Source of the DNA: Ectobacillus funiculus | GTDB lineage: Bacteria > Bacillota > Bacilli > Bacillales > Bacillaceae_G | Strand: one strand, 5' to 3' | DNA length: 64,000 nucleotides | Assembly: GCF_042429435.1 (NCBI RefSeq) | Contig: NZ_JBHMAF010000034.1 | The notes under the pieces: generated by a model | Told to the model about the DNA's origin: nothing | Database searches by the model: none | Seen by the model: the letters and a program-made list of their open reading frames with translations, nothing else | Part shown: positions 60,904-64,000 of the stretch, one piece after another | Layout: every line of letters starts with the position of its first letter | How positions within the stretch are numbered: position 1 is the stretch's first letter | Translations under genes and position numbers: made by a program

Positions 60904-61170
60904 GCACTTCAAGAAAGTATAAATTTCTAGCTGGAAGCCAATTCGACGTAGCGAGAAATTTTAGGAATACAGTATAAGTGCAACTACGCCTCTGTCTTCG
61001 CCCAAGGGCAGGGCTCGCCAATCGGCGAGTTTTCTTTACACTGTAAAAGTATAAATTTCTAGCAGGAAGTTATTCGACGTAGTCAGAAATTTTAGGAATA
61101 CAGTATAAGTGCAACTACGCCTCTGTCTTCGCCCAAGGGCAGGGCTCGCCAATCGGCGAGTTTTCTTTAG
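60904..61170 (+). repeat. Family-1 tandem pair
   Basis: Two units, starting at about 60904 and 61036; the second lacks GAA in CTGTAAAAGTATAAAT. Both keep a perfect CTCGCCAATCGGCGAG hairpin. Confidence 0.88.
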
Positions 61171-61289
61171 AACACTTTTCATCATTGCCTGATCTATTTC
61201 TTTTTAATCAAAGATATACACACTATATGTATGAAGTTTTTAAACTTTTATATGACAGTGTTAAGAATATTTTTTCCTGCATGCCCCCC

Positions 61290-61318
61290 TTGCGTATAGT
61301 GAGAAGAAAGGGTATAAT
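61290..61318 (+). promoter_or_regulatory. tRNA-Arg promoter
   Basis: TTGCGT, 17 bases, TATAAT; ends 50 bases before the tRNA. Confidence 0.7.
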
Positions 61319-61367
61319 ATTTCATGTGTCACATGCGAATCTTTGTTGTTTGCAGTGTATGTAATAT

Positions 61368-61443
61368 GCGCTCGTAGCTCAGTCGGATAGAGCGGTGGTT
61401 TCCGGTACCACGTCTTGCGGGGGTTCGAGTCCCTCCGAGCGCG
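61368..61443 (+). tRNA. tRNA-Arg (anticodon CCG)
   Basis: Acceptor GCGCTCG / CGAGCGC, D-arm GCTC / GAGC, anticodon arm GTGGT-TTCCGGT-ACCAC giving anticodon CCG (reads CGG), T-arm GGGGG-TTCGAGT-CCCTC, discriminator G. CCA is not encoded. The variable segment is seven bases, longer than usual. Confidence 0.93.
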
Positions 61444-61469
61444 TCCTAGTTTGATACAACGGCATTTTA

Positions 61470-61512
61470 AGACCCCTCATCTGAGAATTATTTCGGATGA
61501 GGGGTCTTTTTG
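61470..61512 (+). terminator. tRNA-Arg terminator
   Basis: AGACCCCTCATC / GATGAGGGGTCT stem followed by TTTT. Confidence 0.88.
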
Positions 61513-61513
61513 T

Positions 61514-61541
61514 TGCACTTTAATTAAGGTGTAAAGTTCCA
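61514..61541 (+). repeat. Possible family-1 5' fragment
   Basis: GCACTTTAATTAAGGTGTAAA and TTCCAG resemble the family-1 start, at the junction with a gene fragment. Low confidence. Confidence 0.35.
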
Positions 61542-61722
61542 GTCAAGTAACTTTGGAGGTGTCGATACTTTCCCTGCGTCAGCACCACCATATGGATCAG
61601 CCCTACGTATTTTCAATGGGACAAATCAAAATGGTGCATGGAGGCTTTTCATAGTTGATGATGAGGCTGCTGACGGAAGAGATGAGGTTCTGCGGAACTG
61701 GTCATACTATCAGCTGCAATAG
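61528..61722 (+). pseudogene. 3' fragment of a gene for a surface/secreted beta-sandwich domain
   Basis: A 64-codon open stretch with no start codon and an in-frame TAA directly upstream, ending at TAG 61720. The translation contains PASAPPYGSALRIFNGTNQN and GAWRLFIVDDEAADG, the pattern (FNGTNxNGxWxLxVVDD) found at the C-terminus of proprotein-convertase-P-like or calcium-binding beta-sandwich domains of secreted proteins. It is followed by a terminator, as a real gene end would be. The remainder of the gene is missing, so this looks like the stump left by a deletion beside the tRNA. Confidence 0.6.
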
Positions 61723-61733
61723 TTTGTCGAATC

Positions 61734-61766
61734 TAAGGCTGTCATCTTTAGGACAGTCTTTTTTAC
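61734..61766 (+). terminator. Terminator after the gene fragment
   Basis: AGGCTGTC / GACAGTCT stem with one G-T pair, then TTTTT. Confidence 0.75.
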
Positions 61767-61890
61767 ATATTTTTGTCGTATTTTTTTTTCTTGCTTAATA
61801 AGAATAAAATAATCAGTTCTGTAGGGGAACTTTTTTACAGTTTGTTTGTGGAAAATATATTGTACAATAGGAAGCAAGGGGGAGATGGAA

Positions 61891-63177
61891 GTGAAGATGG
61901 GGCTTTTACAGGAACAAACAATGCGTTTAGCGATGACACAAGAATTGAGACAAGCAATTACGATGTTGCAATATAACGCACAGGAATTAACAGAATTTTT
62001 ATATGAACAATCGCTTGATAATCCTCTTATTGAGTTGAAGAGTTTTGACCGTGATAAACGAAGAAAAACGCATAAGCAAATAGCGAATAGTATTGAAATT
62101 TATGGGGATGTGTCTGTAAGTCTTCAGCAGCATTTACTTGAGCAGCTTCATGATTGGAAATTAAGCTCTGCTGAGAAACGGATTGCTTCTTTTGTGATTT
62201 CTAATATTGATGAAAATGGGTACTTGCAAGAGGGAACAGACGAGATGGCGAAGTGGTTGTCTGTTTCTGTAGAAGAAATCGAGAATTGTATCCAGCTTGT
62301 GCAGAAGCTAGAGCCGACAGGGGTAGGTGCACGGACGCTGCAGGAATGTCTTACAATCCAATTGAAGCGCTTACAAAAAGGAAGTGAAATGGCTGAATGT
62401 ATTATTGAAAACTACTTTGATCTTCTTGCAAAAAAGGATTGGAAGCAGCTAGTGCAAGCGTTAAAATGCACAACGGAGGATTTGCAGGGAGCAGTACAGT
62501 GTATAATGGCTCTTCAACCGAGGCCTGGGCTGGCGTTTTCCACAGAAAAGCCATTTTACATTGTACCTGACTTAAATGTAACAAAGATAAATAATCAGCT
62601 TGTAATTCAATTGAATGAGGAGCACATGCCGAAGATTGAGGCGCATGCACAATACAGCGCGTTGCTGCGAGAAGCGGAGCACGAGGTGGCCTCTTACATA
62701 TCAGAGAAGCATCAGCAGCTGCAATGGCTTGTACGCAGCTTGGAGCAACGTAAACGGACGCTGCTTCAGGTGATGGATGTAATTGTTGATAGGCAGCGTG
62801 AATTCTTTTTGAATGGACCGCTTTTTTTAAAACCGTTGCAGTTAAAGGAAGTGGCTGAGGAGCTTGGGTTTCATGAATCGACGATTAGTCGGGCGGCACG
62901 CGGTAAATACGTGCAAACTCCGTATGGCTTAATGGAGATGAAATATTTCTTCAGTAACGCTGTATCAGCAGGAGAGGAAGGCACTTCATCTAAGCGGGTA
63001 AAAGGGCTTATTCAGACGCTTATAGATAAAGAAAATAAGAAAAAGCCGCTTTCTGATCAAAAGATTTGCGATTTGCTTGCGCAGCAGTATGATATTTTAG
63101 TATCAAGAAGAACGGTAGCGAAGTATCGGGAACAGCTTCATATTCCCGCATCCTCGCTTCGAAAAACGATTGGATAG
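61891..63177 (+). CDS. sigL: RNA polymerase sigma-54 factor SigL
   Basis: A 428-residue sigma-54 (RpoN) that directs transcription from -24/-12 promoters with enhancer-binding activators. Region I (LLQEQTMRLAMTQELRQAITMLQYNAQELTEFLYEQSLDNPLIE) is glutamine-rich; the core-binding domain follows; the HTH is LKEVAEELGFHESTISRAARGKYVQTPYGL, and the RpoN box is SRRTVAKYREQL near the end. GTG 61891, seven bases after AAGGGGGAGATG, aligns with family starts; ATG 61885 and 61897 are alternatives. No sigma-54 activator is in the window. Confidence 0.94.
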   Translation: MKMGLLQEQTMRLAMTQELRQAITMLQYNAQELTEFLYEQSLDNPLIELKSFDRDKRRKTHKQIANSIEIYGDVSVSLQQHLLEQLHDWKLSSAEKRIASFVISNIDENGYLQEGTDEMAKWLSVSVEEIENCIQLVQKLEPTGVGARTLQECLTIQLKRLQKGSEMAECIIENYFDLLAKKDWKQLVQALKCTTEDLQGAVQCIMALQPRPGLAFSTEKPFYIVPDLNVTKINNQLVIQLNEEHMPKIEAHAQYSALLREAEHEVASYISEKHQQLQWLVRSLEQRKRTLLQVMDVIVDRQREFFLNGPLFLKPLQLKEVAEELGFHESTISRAARGKYVQTPYGLMEMKYFFSNAVSAGEEGTSSKRVKGLIQTLIDKENKKKPLSDQKICDLLAQQYDILVSRRTVAKYREQLHIPASSLRKTIG

Positions 63178-63188
63178 GTGTGTGGCAA

Positions 63189-63437
63189 ATGAAAGTGGTG
63201 TTGTATTCGAAGGATGAGTGCTGTCTTTGTGCTAACGCAAAGGTGATTTTGCGGGAATTGCAGAAGGAATTTTCATTTCAAGTAGAAGAAGTGGACATTT
63301 ATAAGGATGATGCTCTACTTGAAAAATATCAGATTATGATTCCTGTAGTCGAAATTGATGGAAAAGAAGTCCAATGTGGAATTATTCAGAAAGATGTGAT
63401 AAGAAAGCGCTTAATAAAATTTTCAGGTGTTGAATAA
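63189..63437 (+). CDS. Glutaredoxin-like protein
   Basis: An 82-residue thioredoxin-fold protein with the redox motif CCLC (Cys11 and Cys14), a cis-proline in QIMIPVVEIDG, and the DUF836/glutaredoxin-2-like layout. Such proteins sit between sigL and cggR in several bacilli; substrate unknown. ATG 63189 is chosen over GTG 63180, which overlaps the AGGTGTG ribosome site. It follows sigL by 11 bases, so it is in the sigL operon. Confidence 0.85.
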   Translation: MKVVLYSKDECCLCANAKVILRELQKEFSFQVEEVDIYKDDALLEKYQIMIPVVEIDGKEVQCGIIQKDVIRKRLIKFSGVE

Positions 63438-63447
63438 ATGTTTACTT

Positions 63448-63487
63448 CCTGTTACAATACTATCTGTAGCAGGAATTCTTTTTTTTA
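63448..63487 (+). terminator. Terminator after the sigL-glutaredoxin operon
   Basis: TCCTGTTACA / TGTAGCAGGA stem with one G-T pair, then ATTC and eight T. Confidence 0.75.
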
Positions 63488-63494
63488 TAGCTGG

Positions 63495-63530
63495 TGGGAC
63501 ATAATACGTCACCACGGGACGTATATTGAC
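63495..63530 (+). promoter_or_regulatory. CggR operator
   Basis: TGGGAC-N6-CGTC, four bases, CGGGAC-N6-TGAC. This fits the CggR direct-repeat operator CGGGACN6TGTC-N4-CGGGACN6TGTC with three mismatches in total and exact spacing, 35 bases before cggR. Confidence 0.75.
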
Positions 63531-63565
63531 CAATAAGCGAAGGTAAGTATTGCGAGGAAAAGAAC

Positions 63566-64000
63566 ATGAATTCATGGATTCAACATGCAAAAAAATTGTT
63601 GCCTGATCTGCTACCTGTTATGCAAACACGGATGCAAATTTTGCAGTATATACGGCTCACGCAGCCGATTGGTCGAAGAAATTTATCTGCAAGCCTTGGC
63701 ATGACAGAACGGGTCTTACGAAGTGAAGTTCAAGCTTTGAAGGAACAGAACTTGATTGAGATTGCATCTTCTGGTATGACTTTGACAGAAGAAGGAATGG
63801 ACCTCATTGTTGCTCTTGAGGATTTTATGAGGGAAATTTCAGGTCTAAAGGTTTTAGAAGAAAAATTGAAGGAAACATTAAAATTGAAAAATGTTTTCGT
63901 TGTAGCTGGTAACAGCGATGATTCGCCTTGGGTTAAACGGGAGCTGGGCCGCGCTTGTGTGTCCCGTATAAAGGAACGTTTGACTGTGAATAATATCGTT
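63566..64000 (+). CDS. cggR: Central glycolytic genes regulator CggR, 3' partial
   Basis: The first 145 codons of CggR, a SorC/DeoR-type repressor of the lower-glycolysis operon (cggR-gapA-pgk-tpi-pgm-eno) that is relieved by fructose-1,6-bisphosphate. The N-terminal helix-turn-helix (RMQILQYIRLTQPIGRRNLSASLGMTERVLRSEVQALKEQNLIE) is complete; the sugar-binding domain starts at LEEKLKETLKLKNVFVV and continues beyond the window. The start ATG has GCGAGGAAAAG upstream. The operator in front predicts autoregulation. Confidence 0.95.
   Translation, partial: MNSWIQHAKKLLPDLLPVMQTRMQILQYIRLTQPIGRRNLSASLGMTERVLRSEVQALKEQNLIEIASSGMTLTEEGMDLIVALEDFMREISGLKVLEEKLKETLKLKNVFVVAGNSDDSPWVKRELGRACVSRIKERLTVNNIV

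Noticed and set aside
61773..61976. 67-residue frame overlapping the sigL start
   Set aside because: No ribosome site; it overlaps sigL in another frame.
63430..63458. Promoter TTGAAT-17-TACAAT before cggR
   Set aside because: The -10 lies within the 5' arm of the terminator for the sigL operon; a transcript from it would be terminated at once, so the match is probably fortuitous.

Overview
The window looks like a chromosome segment of a low-GC, spore-forming Bacillota of the family Bacillaceae. The evidence is gene content and order: tagO, a LytR-CpsA-Psr ligase and yvyE; comFA-comFC; hpf-secA-prfB; cccB-ftsE-ftsX-ctpB-minJ; uvrB-uvrA; yvlD; hprK-lgt-ppaX-yvoF; a yvcD-like TPR gene and trxB; yvcI-rapZ-yvcK-whiA-crh; clpP; and sigL-grx-cggR. 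All follow the Bacillus backbone. A three-copy csp cluster and a sigL-glutaredoxin-cggR junction recall the B. cereus side of the family more than B. subtilis, but I cannot name a species.

Layout. 1-4.3 kb: an acyl-CoA module (class III CoA-transferase, HMG-CoA-lyase-like enzyme), an IclR regulator and aroD. 4.4-7.0 kb: a membrane acyltransferase, a very cysteine-rich small protein and a polysaccharide deacetylase. 7.2-17.1 kb: envelope precursor supply and assembly (tagO, galU, galE, a PspA-like operon, ugd, a second TagO-like transferase, LCP ligase, yvyE). 17.4 kb: a collapsed degV remnant. 17.7-21.9 kb: HxlR regulator, a CwlO-type endopeptidase, comFA and comFC. 22-25.6 kb: a repeat array, three cold-shock genes and a MarR-MFS pair. 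25.8-37.4 kb: ribosome hibernation, secretion, translation termination, and the division/cell-wall cluster ftsEX-ctpB-minJ. 37.7-38.9 kb: a second copy of the PspA-like operon. 39.3-41.5 kb: an orphan thiamine-diphosphate enzyme behind two tandem c-di-GMP-I riboswitches on the minus strand. 41.8-48.4 kb: HAD phosphatase, YndM-like protein, uvrBA. 48.8-60.8 kb: hprK-lgt-ppaX-yvoF, TPR gene, trxB, the rapZ-yvcK-whiA-crh operon and clpP. 61-64 kb: tRNA-Arg, a gene fragment, sigL, a glutaredoxin-like gene and the start of cggR.

About 25 whole or partial copies of a structured intergenic repeat of about 130-145 bp (called family 1 here) run through the window, singly and in tandem. A second palindromic family (family 2) is seen three times, twice joined to family 1. 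The assembly gap at 55956-56066 lies inside a family-1 array, and the 79 bases on its two sides are identical.

Regulation readable from sequence includes a LexA box before uvrB, a CtsR operator on the clpP promoter, a CggR operator before cggR, WalR-type boxes before both cwlO-like and ftsEX, a sigma-H-like promoter containing a perfect palindrome before hpf, and an RF2 frameshift site in prfB. The most unusual findings are the tandem c-di-GMP riboswitches feeding a metabolic TPP enzyme, the repeat families, the 39% cysteine protein and the duplicated PspA operon with its conserved leader.
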